This document shows, one piece after another, positions 1-12,500 of a stretch of 64,000 nucleotides of DNA. The stretch is from Mangifera indica (Eukaryota; Streptophyta; Magnoliopsida; Sapindales; Anacardiaceae): positions 3,958,771 through 4,022,770 of the forward strand of contig NC_058137.1 in assembly GCF_011075055.1 (NCBI RefSeq), in the 5' to 3' direction. How positions within the stretch are numbered: the first letter of the stretch is position 1; every line of letters begins with the position of its first letter. Position numbers and translations under genes: made by a program. The notes under the pieces were generated by a model. It searched no databases. It was not told the origin of the DNA and saw only the letters and a list, made by a program, of their open reading frames with translations.

Positions 1-2670
1 GTGCACTGCATGTATATTATTCAAGAATTACAAAAGAATCTACCATTCACTTTGCAGTTCTGCATACAGTCAAACGTGACAGAACTTGCAATTCCACCAA
101 AAATAAATCTCAGTCACAGTCCTGAGTTGGAAATACATTAACCACAAATTAGAAAGACAAACCTGGCACTGAGCATTGCCTCTTTCAATGTCTTTCATAA
201 TCCTCAAAGAGTCATCTTTGAAGCCATCCTGCATATTTAATATCTACCGTAAGCAAACCATGTCTGATAGCTTATCCATTTAAAGCATAATGAATTCTCA
301 GAATCTTTCAGAGAAATCAAATAATGATTACCACACTCATATAATGCAGAAAAGATTATCTATTGTTTTACTTCAACAAGCTAAACCATGTGCAAGAGAG
401 TACAAATTGAAGAATTGGTAATAAAATGATTTCTATCATAAATGAAGCATTAATCACAAGGGCAATTCAGCCACTAATGGAGTGAATTATAAAGGATGTC
501 ATGGTAGCCAAGTCCTTTAAACATGTTTAAAATTAACACTTTCAGTACATGGCCATTGTTCTCATCCCCATTTACTTGTTTCCTCAAGGTCAATACACAA
601 AAAGACATTCCATGCCCAACCCAAGAAAAACAACAAAAAATAAAAAATAGAATGACACCAAAAAGATCCAAAAAAACTTTTATTGTATCAAAACTGATTG
701 ATACTTAGCATTAACTTCAATATAACTCTAAAAGGATGCATAGGAAACTTCTGATACCAACATTTATTACAAATTTCTAATCAACCTCAAAAGCCACACT
801 AATATTAGGGATCCTTTGACAAAGACCTAAGCACAACTTTTGGAACTACTCCCACAAACATGTGGCAATTCAGGAATTTGGAGACCAAAAACTCATATTG
901 ATGGAGACTGATATAGAATCAATAATAGCACATAGACCAAGAGACACAAAGATGTTCACATGCAGAAATTACTATTACAAAAGTTTCAAAAATCAGTATT
1001 TTCAAGTTATAAACTTTGGCACGGGAAACAATTGTTCTGTGCTTGACATACTGTAAGTTGTCATGGAAAAAAAAGATAAAAATCCATGTCTCCAATGATC
1101 CCAGATTTATAATATTAAGGAATATCAATCTATACAACTTGCTAAACCACACAATTACCCATCAATTCCAGGCAACAACATGTCAATTTTGACATCTGTA
1201 CCTACAGACATTAGAAATGTAATTTCGTTAAAAGTCAGAATTACAGCATCATCAGCAAGATAAGATTACCTCAGCCAGCATGTGATCTGCTTCATCAAAA
1301 ACAAGAATCTTTATACAACTGACACTCAATTTCTTTGCCGACATCCATCTCTTAATAGTACCAGGAGTGCCAATCACTATTTGTGCTGTAACTGGTGGCC
1401 GCTTATTAATTGGAATGTAATTGGTACTGTCCATTGGCACAGCACATTCAGAAGTTATCCCAGTGTGTTTTCCCATCTTCTGCAGGACTTCCAGATTCTG
1501 CAACATTTATTAATGACCATAGAATTCAACATAAAACTTTAATTCAATTTAGTAACTGAAAAAGAACTAAAAGACAAGAATCAACGACTAGAACTAGACA
1601 AAGGGAGAAACACAGAAGCTAACCTGAATGGCCAATTCTCTAGTAGGACAAATACAAAGCGCTTGAGGAGCCTTTAGGGTTGGATCAACACGGCTCAACA
1701 TACCAAGCACGAAACAAGTTGTCTTTCCAGAACCATTATGCGCTTGTGCAATCAAATTTTTGTATGGAGGAGTTAATATCATGGGCAAACTGATAGCTTG
1801 AATCTTACTAGGCTTCTGAAATTTCATATCAACATATAATCCTTTTAACAGCTCCGGTGACAGATTCAAATCTTCAAATGTACTAGCTGATGTGTAAGGT
1901 GTATTATCCAGTGTAACCTAGATCCAACAACACAGCCAGTCACTAAAAAAATTAAGAAAATAAAAAACTAATGGAACCAAAAGTTGAACTAAACTCAGCC
2001 AACAAGACCTTTTCAGTTTTCACTTTAAAAAATTATCGAACAAAGATTTAGAGTCCCTTAAAATCTTTCGAATGTATAGAAACAAGCCTTGAGAATTTTA
2101 TATATCCTCTTAAATTTTCTTAAGAAACAAACAAGATATAGAAATTATATTGAAGTTACAGAGACTCAGAAATGTAATTTAGAAGCAAGCCAATGAACTT
2201 TGTTTTCCTTACGATTTCTGAGAAACGAAGGGGCAAAAAAGTTACATGAAAGTCACTTAAATGTTCCGAGAATAACTTGACATAGAACCTATTGAACTTC
2301 CTTTAGTTATAAATTTTCTCCCTAAACACGAAGGTCACATAAAATATGTTTAATCTGGTAAAACCCTAAATCTAATTCAAGTAGTGAATAAACTTTTTAG
2401 ATCCCAAACTTTATATAAATTAAAAACCAAAACCTAAAATAGCTCAGGAAAAAGAGATCGTACGGCTTTAATGTTAGAATCTTCAGGTTCATCAAGGAAC
2501 TTATTGATCTTCTTGTTCTCATCTATAGCCAATCCATCGACATCAAGTTCAGCTCCAGATTTAGAATCCACAGCCTCTTCATCGTCCACTTCGTCGCCCC
2601 AGGATCGCTTGGGCTCTGGCTTTGGCGCTGACGATGAGGCGGCGGCGGCGGCATCGGTGGAGTCGGCCAT
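1..2670 (-). CDS. RH38: DEAD-box ATP-dependent RNA helicase 38 (LOS4-like), 5' part, runs off left edge
   Basis: LOS4/RH38-type (Dbp5) helicases remodel RNA-protein complexes during mRNA export at the nuclear pore. Visible exons on the minus strand are 2464-2670, 1624-1917, 1270-1497 and 163-228, all joining in phase 0 and giving the first 265 residues. The start is ATG at 2670, opening an acidic Ala/Ser-rich leader. Motifs seen: Q-motif region FQKPSKIQA (about 102-110), motif I AHNGSGKT (about 128-135), PTRELA (about 160-165), GTPG (about 210-213) and DEAD (about 235-238). The fourth exon starts DGFKDDSLRIMKDIERGN, matching the segment after DEAD in LOS4. Helicase domain 2 lies beyond position 1. 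The third intron (229-1269) is about 1 kb and shows no other gene. Family assignment is secure from motif order and from the LOS4-like residues PYTSAS and EDLNLSPEL. Confidence 0.95.
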
Positions 2671-2776
2671 TGAAATTTGAAAGTTTAGTTAGAGGAACAA
2701 AATTAAAAAGGAGAGGAGAAATGTGCGTGAGAGAGAGGATGAAGTTTCTGGCAATGTTGAGGGTTTGAATTTATAG
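2671..2776 (-). promoter_or_regulatory. 5' leader and TATA box of the RH38 gene
   Basis: Reading the minus strand, a TATAAA box (complement of 2770-2775) lies about 100 bases upstream of the start codon at 2670. That is a normal distance for a plant promoter with a leader of roughly 70 bases. The leader is rich in CT and GA runs. The remaining 250 bases to the C4H fragment hold nothing else I recognise. Confidence 0.45.
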
Positions 2777-3029
2777 AGGACGGTTTAACCGACTAATCAG
2801 AGTCTAAGCTCAGTCTTAATGCCGTAGTAACTTGCTTAAAAATCACGCTGGTAATGTTATTTTACACGAGTTCTAACTTCTAACCCAAGAATATTAGTAT
2901 ATGAAATTACTTTATAACCCTAAGATTTGAGAAATTATAGTTACACCCCAAATTGTGACCCTTTTTGGAGGAGAAACAAAATAGCGATATTATATTTTCA
3001 AATTCATTCTAAATACGAAGTGCGGACTT

Positions 3030-3700
3030 GTATTGATCTCGCCATCACCATCTGCACACTTCGTGGGAAACGCTTTAATTTCCCTGCTAACCCCATCCCA
3101 GTTCCCCTTTTGGTAACTGGCTTCAGGTTGGTGATGACTTGAACCACAGAAACATGACCAACTTAGCCAAGAAATTCGGCGAAATATTTTTGCTTCGTAT
3201 GGGGCAACGCAATCTTGTGGTTGTTTCATACCAGACTTGGCCAAAGCGGTGTTGCATGCTAAGGGTGTTGAGTTTGGCTCAAGAACTAGAAATGTTGTGT
3301 TTGACATCTTCACTGGGAAGGGCCAAGATATGGTTTTTACTGTTTATGGAGAATACTGGAGAAAGATGAGAAGGATCATGACAGTTATTTTTCAAAAACA
3401 AAGTTGTTCAACAATATAGATATGGCTGGGAAGAGGAGGCTGCTTGTGTTGTTGAGGGTGTCAAGAAGAATCCTGAGGCTGCAACAAATGGAATAGTTTT
3501 GAGAAAGAAACTGCAACTTATGATGTACAATAACATGTACAGGATAATGTTTGGTAGAAGGTTTGAGAGTGAGGAGGATCCTTTGTTTAAGAAATTAAAG
3601 GAACTGAATGGTGAGAGAAGAAGTAGGTTAGCTCAAAGCTTTGTTTTATGGAATTGTGCTCAGCGTGCTTCTGATGAATTTGATCTTTTGTCTAATTGAT
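3030..3700 (+). pseudogene. Cinnamate 4-hydroxylase (CYP73A) fragment, frameshifted and truncated
   Basis: The three forward frames together spell a piece of C4H, the P450 that hydroxylates cinnamate in phenylpropanoid synthesis. Pieces seen are [16 protein letters not shown] (from 3059), [20 protein letters not shown] (around 3139), [20 protein letters not shown] (around 3260), and a last block with PEAATNGIVL and MMYNNMYRIMFGRRFESEED ending at NGERRSRLAQSF near 3645. At least three frame changes (near 3107, 3228 and 3390) break it. Similarity stops there, so roughly residues 25-185 of a protein of about 505 are covered, all within what is exon 1 in C4H genes. No start codon, no I-helix and no heme-binding Cys region are present. 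It cannot make a P450. The flanks are AT-rich spacer. Confidence 0.9.
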
Positions 3701-6329
3701 TTTTTGGTATGGAAAACAGATTTATCTAAATGTCCTTTCCAGCAGGAGAAAATGTTAAAATTAACGCTCAAGAGTGAGATTTTTAATTTTTTAAAGTTAA
3801 CGAACAATTATTTTAAAAAACAATAAATCTTGGGTGGATGGGAAGAGAGATGGCAAAATGGACAAATTAATCAGATTATCTTTAGGTAATTAATCTAAAT
3901 ACAGGTATAAATTTTAAATTTTTTGGTCCTTACTTGTTGGTAATAAATTTTTACAGATGAATTGGATATAATTGTGGATCACTTTTTTTTTTTTCACTTT
4001 AACATCAAACTTATAATATACCAAACATAAATTTTGTATATTTTTCTTTTTTTTATATGAAATGAACTAAAATTTATCTTAAAATTAAAAAAATTGTTAT
4101 ATTAAAAACAAATTTTAAAAAATACGAATATTAAATATTTTGTTATAAATACTCATTTCATGTTTAGTGTTGAAATTCTTCAAATTTATAAAAAAAAACA
4201 TTTTTATAATTTGAGATAAATTTATGTTCCTCTACGAAATACTTATATATTTGAAGAGAAATATTAAAAATTAAGAAAAAAATACATTAAAATAAAAAAA
4301 ATAATATAAACAGGTAATTCATAGTTTGATTTGTATCCATCGAGTTAGATACAAGTACAGAAATCATTTTTCGTATAACTTGACTTATTTTTTATTCTTA
4401 TTCTTTTTATCTATACTAATATCGATCCGACCGCACGTTTGCCACTCTAGGTGGGGGCAAGTCCTTCGGCCAAAACTTGGGCTATTTCTGAGCTTAACTG
4501 ATATAAGGGGTCTGATGGTTCTTTGTTACTGAATTTAAATTTAATAAAATAATATAATTTTAATTTATACTTATAATTAGTTTAAGGTATTCTCTCAATT
4601 AAAAATAAATAAAAACAGATGGTTAATTAACATTTGTTTTTAAGTAGTAAAAGCAATTTTTTTTAAAATCTGAGTTCTTACAGTAGAACTTTTGTGGAAA
4701 GAGGTTCATTAAGGCATATTAGGCTGAAGTCTGAACTATACTGATGTTGTCAACTTTGGAGGGGTGATTGCTGTTATATAGAAAGGTGCTCAGATGGTTT
4801 CATTGGTCAAGGTGAAACTGTTTTTAACAAAATGAAGAGAAAGAATCCTTTTACTTAACCAAAAAAAGAAGAAGAAAATGAATCCTTTCGAAATTATGAA
4901 CAAATGCCTTTCACTGGTTAAACAAACTTCGTCTAAGTCAGGACTAAGAAAATGGAGAAAATATGATGAGACTAGTAAAAGATATCGTGAAATAAGGCTC
5001 TTTAAATGTCAGTTGAAAGGCTCATTCCCCATTATTATATGTTTAACAGACAACAAATTATATATGACATGTATTGTTAAAATAATATTTGTAAAGATTT
5101 TGCGATGATTCGAGAGTTTGAATCAATGATCAAACAAAAAACCAAGAAAAAGATTGGTTGATTCATCACAAACCATTTATGAATTTTTTGATATCGCAAT
5201 ACTTGATAGATGATAAAATATAAAAATATTTATATGGGTTTGAATCTGTTGAGAATAATTAAACATGTCAGGATCAAATTTTGTGAATTATATAAACAAA
5301 GATTTTGTTATTTGTTTCAATTTTCGATGAAACATCTTCGAATACAGCGTGAGGTATTGACGTTAGTCTATTTTTGTGACGTCATTTACCCACGTATTGC
5401 TTTTTATTTTGGGAGACAGGATTTGTGCATTTGTGTTGGGTGGAGAATTCTTTTCTTTACAAAAAATGGCATGTATTCTTTTTGGAAAAATAGTTAGGGT
5501 TTTAAAATAAGAGTCCAATTGTCAATCCAACTGCCTTTTATAATTGCCCTTGACAGTTATATTAAACCGGATCAAGTTAATCGATTATGGATAGACCGTA
5601 TCCAATAGAATCTTTAAAGGAAGAAGTTGAAGATTAGAAAAGTAGTAAAGGGTGAAGATGGGAGAAAGTTTCTAGAATGGGCCAACAATTTATCATCAAA
5701 TGTCAATTACTTTGGTTTTAAGTGAACCTTCGCCTGGAAGTAAAAAAAGCACTTCCAAAAGACACAAGCATTTGGGTCTTGGAAGTATGAGTATGAACCC
5801 ACCAGCATAGCCTTTTTAAGAATTCTTAAAACATGTCACAATGCTAAAAACTTGAAGCAATTGGCACACAAACCTCCCAATGTATTTTGTTTTGCTTATA
5901 ATGAGGGTAACGTGGAAGAATGTGACAATCATAATTGGCACTCTACCCAACAACATTATAAATTTGACCCATCCACCACTCACAAAATAGACGAATTCTT
6001 CCCCAAGTAAAGGGTGTTGTCAATTAATTAAGGGATAAATTAGACGATTTGGTATTGAGTGTGTTATACTTAAAAGCACTTGAGTTGAGAATATGATGAA
6101 TTAGAGCAATGGTTTCGTTTTGTTTATTTTGACTCAATCTTTATATTTTATTTGATGTGTTCATTAATCATAAATCAAAGCCAGGCTGTACTTAGAAGTA
6201 TAATCCAAATTAATTAAAATTCAATATTACAACAGTTAATTTTTCTTTTCAATTGGCAAAAATGAATGCCTATTAATTTTAGGAAAGAGTATATAATATT
6301 AGAGTAATATTATATGTATTTATTTTAGG

Positions 6330-6360
<31 letters not shown>

Positions 6361-6584
6361 TTATGTAATTAGATATTGTTTTTTTTTTTAAATCTAAAAT
6401 CACTAAATTATGTGATAACACATATAAATATATATATATATTTATATATATAAAATAAGTATACAAAATTTTATTAATCATATTATTATTTTATATTTTG
6501 ACAATTACGAGTGCGAGAGGATTAAAACAAGCACTTATCCTTCGAGAAATCAAAACTTTTGGAGAATGGGGAAGTTTTCCTATT

Positions 6585-6910
6585 AGAGCTTACCCGTATT
6601 GAGTTCACACTTGAGTTTATCGAATTTTTTTTAAAATTATTCAAGTTTGATTAGTTTGAAAAAAGTTGAGTACAAGTTCATTTTGAGTGTCAAATTCAAC
6701 TAAATTTTGAGTTTAATTCAATATTATAGTTAAGAAAAAATAGTAAAATAATGTTAATTCGATATATATTAATCAAAATAATATTATTTTAATTGATTTA
6801 TATTAATTTTTTTTTATATTCATAAACTTAAAAAGAGTTTAACAAATTAAATATCCTCTTAAACTCAAATTTGTTTAAATCAATTTGGTTTTTATCTCAT
6901 TTGACCCAAA
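6585..6910. repeat. Degenerate interspersed repeat, family of 53335-53576
   Basis: The stretch contains TTGAGTTT-type words and, at its centre, AAAATAATGTTAATTC followed by TATATTAATCAAAATAAT. This is the same symmetrical AAAACGAC..GTTTT core seen near 47790-47835 and 53405-53455, but more mutated. Ends are approximate and no target duplication was found. Confidence 0.4.
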
Positions 6911-7229
6911 CCCATTTTTTTACCTTAAATAATACGGATAATTTCCAACCCTCGCTTGGTAAAAAGAACAATAACAACGAAAGTCACTCTAAGAGATGTA
7001 AAAATACATGACAGTGCAGGTAGTTCGCACATGTAGCGCGTGCTAGCTGTATGCACTTTATCATATCATATTGCCGCCTGTCGGTTTCAAAACAGATATG
7101 CTCCCCTTTTCTTTACACTGAAAAGCAACATCCGAAAACTGCAGACTGAGCCACAGTGGTATGTTCCTTTCACGTTGGCTTTATCGGTCAAAATTACCCT
7201 ACACACAAATCACTTTTATAACTAATTTT

Positions 7230-7780
7230 TATTCTTAATATTTTTAACTGTTTTATATACACGGAAAATTTACATAAATTAATATAATAATATTTTTTAA
7301 TTTTTTACATGTTAATATTATCATATTATTATTATTAAATAATTATTATATCAATTTGTATAATTTTTTTATATACAAATTTTATACATATAATATTACT
7401 ATTTTAAATATTATATTAATATAATTTAAATAAATAATCGTTCATATAAATAATATATTATTATATAATTAAACATTATTTAATAAATAAAATTATGTAT
7501 ATATATATTTTATATAATTTAAGTACATAGATAATATGTTATCATATAATTAAGTAATATTGTATTAAAAATAAAATATTATCTAATCATATGATGATAT
7601 ATCATTTATATATTTAAATTATGTATAAATGTATATTAATAACATTACTCATACTTAACTACACGAAAATACATTAGATAAATATTTTATTATACATTTA
7701 AAATTGTATACGCATATTATTTGTGTATTTGTTTTAAACTATTTATATATTTATTTATTTAAATAAAATGACTATTTTTC
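7230..7780. repeat. AT-rich palindromic repeat cluster
   Basis: Several copies of the words ATATTATTATATAATTA and AAAATAAAATATTATCTAAT lie in both orientations. They belong to the short AT-rich MITE-like family also found near 30260, 37028, 44290, 45943, 56390, 57420 and 59310. Copy boundaries cannot be set by eye. Confidence 0.4.
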
Positions 7781-8441
7781 ACTTAAAGTTTGAACAAAAA
7801 ATTTTAAGTTAAGAAAACCAAAATTTCACCTTTCATTTAATTTTATTTATAAATCTATTAAGTTTTTTTTTTAAATAATTATTTTGATCTTATATTAAAA
7901 TTATAAAATAACCATTAAATTTACAATTTGGTATAAATATTAAATTATTAATATATATTTATTAGTTCAAAATTTTATTAGTTAGATTTTTTGAAAATTA
8001 TCAAAACTTAAATCAATTTTAAAATATTATATTTTAATTGTTATTGTTTTTGAAACTATGAATGCATTAGAATTTTAAAAATTTTAAAATCACCATTAAA
8101 TTTTATTTTTTTAACTTTTGAAAAAAATAAAAAAATCTTTCTAAAATGAAATTTTTATCATTTTACCTAGGGAAACTCATTTACAAAAATAGATAATAAA
8201 TTAAAATTTAATTTTTTGAAACTCTAAGATAGAAATTTCATTTCAACAAATTTTAAATAAAAAATAATCTTTTGACTATTTATTTAATAATAAAATTATA
8301 TATATATATATTTAATATATAATCATTATAATTAAATAAATTTAAATTAAAAATAAAAAAAAATCTAATCACGAAACCACAAATCACCTTGGCACTCAAT
8401 TCTTGATTAAAAAATATTCGTAGCAGTTATCATTATTTAAT

Positions 8442-9284
8442 GGCCAAACGACTATTTCCCACCCAAGGTATGCTGCAGTCTCAAATTTTCATCCTTTAAC
8501 TATGGAAATATCAAACACCCACCTATGGTTGATTAAATTTAACAAAATCCTAACCCCTGAAAATTTAATCTCATTTCCCCCTAAAAGTTTAAAAACTAAT
8601 ATTTTTCCCTAAGCTAAATTTGAAAAGATCGCATTTCCCCCTTAGGGTTTAGTTTCCAAACCCTTTCACTTTCTTCGGCGCCATCGCCGGCCGTCTCCCC
8701 CTCCCGATGTTTTCTCTTCCACCGACGGCCCCCCTTAACTCCACCCCAACCCATCCAGCGCAGAGAGACGTCATCTAGGAAGACAATTATCTTTCCAGAT
8801 GAAGACGACTTGTCTTTCGAGAGGATGACGAGTCATCTTGTCTTCGTTTGGAAAGACGATGCCAGACGATGACGACTGGGAAGACGAATCTTCTCCAATG
8901 AAGTTCTTCATCTTTCACAGCTTCTCTAACACCGATCGGACGTCCAAATGGGAGGAAAGAGATCATCGAAAGGAAAAGATGCTTCGGGAGGGAGAGGCCA
9001 TTGGCAATGGAGTCGGAGATGTCATCAGAGATTTCAAAACGAAACCCTAGGGTGAAACTACCATTTTTTAAAACTTTGATTGAGAGAAAATTTTAGTTTT
9101 TAAAGTTTAGGAGGGAAAAGTAGATTCTATTTTAGTTTATCTTTAATATTATAGAGAAAATAACGATTTTATCCTTACCACCGTTAATTTTAACTGTTTA
9201 TGGGTGGATATTTAATATTTTCATAGTTAAAGAGTGAAAACTTGAGATTACATCATACCTTGGGTGGGAAATAGTCGTTTGGCC
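8442..9284. mobile_element. Mutator-like MITE, copy 1 (843 bp) with 9-bp TSD
   Basis: The element begins GGCCAAACGACTATTTCCCA and ends with the reverse complement. It is flanked by a perfect 9-bp direct repeat TTATTTAAT at 8433-8441 and 9285-9293. A 9-bp target duplication with long inverted ends is the signature of Mutator-like (MULE) elements. The two arms pair over hundreds of bases with mismatches. No transposase is encoded. The interior has the units GGAAGACGA and TCGTCTTCC and a degraded version of the open frame found in the 18-kb copy, ending DFKTKP. It is a non-autonomous element and looks older than copy 2. Confidence 0.88.
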
Positions 9285-9522
9285 TTATTTAATTTATATG
9301 AAAAAACAAATCAAACAAGCTTTATAAGTCGCTTCAAGTGGGAAAATCACCACTATAATAATTGAAGGACATTTTCGACCTTCAAGATCTTTCTTCTTTG
9401 TTTAAATACTTATTCTTCAAAGACAAAAGTTAACGTGAAATTAGTAACCAAAATCAGCTTCTCTTCTTCCTCTCCAACCCACTCTTTGAAGTTTGAGTTA
9501 CTCAAAAGAAGTTGAACCGAAA

Positions 9523-12500
9523 ATGTGCGCTCGGCGTGGCTTGATCTTGGCGATTTCAGCATTTCTAGTGCCGTTGTCGGTGGTTTATAGTGTAGTTCTT
9601 CCATTGCAGAGGGCTTTTCCACTCAACCACTCACTTCCACTGAGTCAACTCAGAGCTCGAGACCGTGTCAGGCACCCCAGAATCTTGCAAGCTGACACCG
9701 GTGGCGTTGTTGACTTCCCAGTTCAAGGCTCCTCTGATCCCTATCTAATTGGGTAACTTGCTCATTTCTTCTTGTTTACAATATCGCTGTTTTTTTTTTT
9801 TTTCTTTTTCTTTTTTGTAATTTTAAGTTTTTTCCTGGTAAAAGGTGTAAGGAAATTAGTTAAAGAAAGATTGTTTCTTTTTTTTATGTTTTGTGTATGT
9901 GCTTTGCTAATGATTTACCATTCTTGTTATGTTGTGGGGAAATCATCAACTTGGTTTCAAACTTTGCAGTGATTCATATTGGTAAGTGTTGGGCAAGTTT
10001 TCTGTTCTGTAATATCACTACTATTTTTTTATATTTTCTAGGTGAAATTTGTCGCCTGAATTTTATTTTTTCAATAAAATTTGAAGGTCTGTAATGCTTT
10101 TACGTTAATGGGTGTGTTCAGAAGTTTGATTATTTAGTATTCAGTGTTACTTTTTCTTGTTTCTGGGTCAGAGTTTATTGTTTTCTGTGTATATAAGTGT
10201 GTATATAATTAGAGTGATGTGAAGGTGGAAGAATAGAAACAAAAAGATTTTGCTCAAGAAGATTTTGTTGCATCTTGGTCATTGGTTCTTTCAATATTCG
10301 TGTTTTGAATATTTGTTGGTTTTGCTGAGGTCTTTTGGTTGTTTCCAGTTTCACATTAGGGTTAGATGAGGAAGTATCTTCTATTTAGCATTTGAGAACT
10401 ATATTAAATCACTCTATTTAGTATTTGACAATTATATTAAATTACTTTGTTCTTGATTTGTCTAGGCTTTATTTTACAAAAGTGAAGTTGGGTTCTCCTT
10501 CTAGAGAATTCAATGTGCAAATTGATACCGGAAGCGACATTTTGTGGGTTACTTGCAGTACCTGCAGTAATTGCCCTGAAATCAGTGGACTCGGAGTAAA
10601 ATCTTCTTTCTTTAACTTCTTTTTAGCTCCTCAATTAAATGAGCTATTATAGTAAAATGAAAATCTAGAATATCAATTCTTACTTGAAATTTTATTTGTT
10701 TTGCAGATTCCGCTCAATTTTTTTGACATTTCTAGCTCATCGACAGCTAGGCCGGTTCCCTGTTCAGATCCCTTATGTGCTTCAGAAATTCAAACAACAG
10801 CAACTCAATGTCCTCCTCAGAGTAATATGTGTGGTTATTCTTTTCAATATGGAGATGGAAGTGGTACATCCGGCTCATATGTATATGATACATTGTATTT
10901 TGATGCTATTTTGGGAGAGTCTATGACTGCAAACTCTTCAGCACTTATTGTTTTTGGGTGAGTTCTTATGACTATTTCAAAAATGTTTGTATGAACATGA
11001 TGTGAAGAGAAAATAATCATTAAAATAAAGAGAACAAATGGGAAGAAGTTTCAGAGGATCTCAAAGTATTTGAATTATTCACTTATGAGAAAATAACTTA
11101 AGTTGCTATCAGCTATTTTAACACTAAGGTGATCGTGGCTGTACTGCACTCAACAATATTATGACAGTAAATTTTTATTAATTGTTACCAACTTTAAGAT
11201 TGCTTTCATTTGCCGTAAATAAGCCAGTGCTTGTGTGATTTTTTATTGTATTATTTAAGAAGGGAACCATAATTAGTTGTCAATACAGTTAATATTGTCA
11301 TGTTCTTATCTGTTTGCTGGAAATGTTGGAAAGATGCAATTGATATTGTGTTATTTAACAAGGGAGTCTTTTTTATCTGCAACTGATTTGGAGTCATGTG
11401 TTTCATTAACCCTTTAGCCATCTCTTCATTTTCTGGTAGTTTCTGTTTCTCTCGCATCCATTCCATGTTATTGTGTTACTTTAAATTTATTGTTTGGCAT
11501 GGTACTTGAAACAGGTGTAGCACCTATCAGAGTGGGGACTTAACTAAAACAGATAAAGCAATTGATGGGATATTTGGATTTGGCCAAGGGGATCTGTCAG
11601 TTATATCACAGTTGTCATCCCACGGGATAACGCCAAGAGTTTTCTCTCATTGCTTAAAGGGAGAGGGCAATGGAGGTGGTATATTAGTTCTTGGAGAGAT
11701 TTTGGACCCAAGCATTGTTTATACTCCACTAGTCCCATCAAAGTATGTACTTATTATTTTTTTTGTGGCAATCTTTCCTTTTCTTTGTTTTTTTACTCTT
11801 AAAAATGAGAATAGGAATTCGTTAAATCTAGATACTGGGTTTCTATTCTATCCTCTTCTGGTAATTGAAGCAATTTTGGTTTTCTTTATCATTGTTTTTG
11901 TTCGGAAATTTTTGAAGTTGAGGTGTAAGGTTAGCGATCTTAAACTTCAGGTGTTACCAAAGTTGTTTGGCTATCCGGAAGAAACTAATTCGCTAAGGTC
12001 TTCTAGCCTCTGAGAAGAATATCCTTCCATTCCCCCAGACCACTCACTTTAATAATGGTTATGCTTAAAGACAGCACACTTTTACGTTTGTACAATAATA
12101 GTGCATTGTTATTCTTTTGGCAGTTTGTATGGGTTGCTTCTATGAGTTTGGTACCTGTCAATTTTGAGTATGCTGAAGAGCTAAGTAGGTTGTTGAAAAT
12201 AGCTACCAAACACGGATAATTTAATGTCTTATGAAAAAGAAAAAGAATATTTCAATGCTGCAGTGAATTCTTCTGTGAGATTCGAAACTTTTATCTGGCA
12301 GAACTGATGATAGTGGGGTGACTGCACTTTTCTAATTTGACCTTTTTAAGGATTTTTAACGTATGAAACTTTGCAGAAAGACACTGCTTGGTTTTGATTA
12401 CCGTATCTTTCTTTTGGGATGGTAGGGTGAGAGTCTTGTGGTTGTCAAGCACACTTACTTTGCTGATTGTGATATTAACATTTTAATGTAGGTCCTTAAT

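Larger units (their letters stand above)
3701..8432. other. AT-rich intergenic spacer, no gene seen
   Basis: About 4.7 kb without a convincing open frame; the few frames of 60-95 codons have no family features. It holds a TA run near 6337-6358, a degenerate copy of an interspersed repeat (6585-6910) and AT-rich palindromic repeat sequence (7230-7780). A short stretch at 5751-5788 can fold as a hairpin (ACTTCCAA and its complement TTGGAAGT, flanked by GAC/GTC). Confidence 0.6.
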
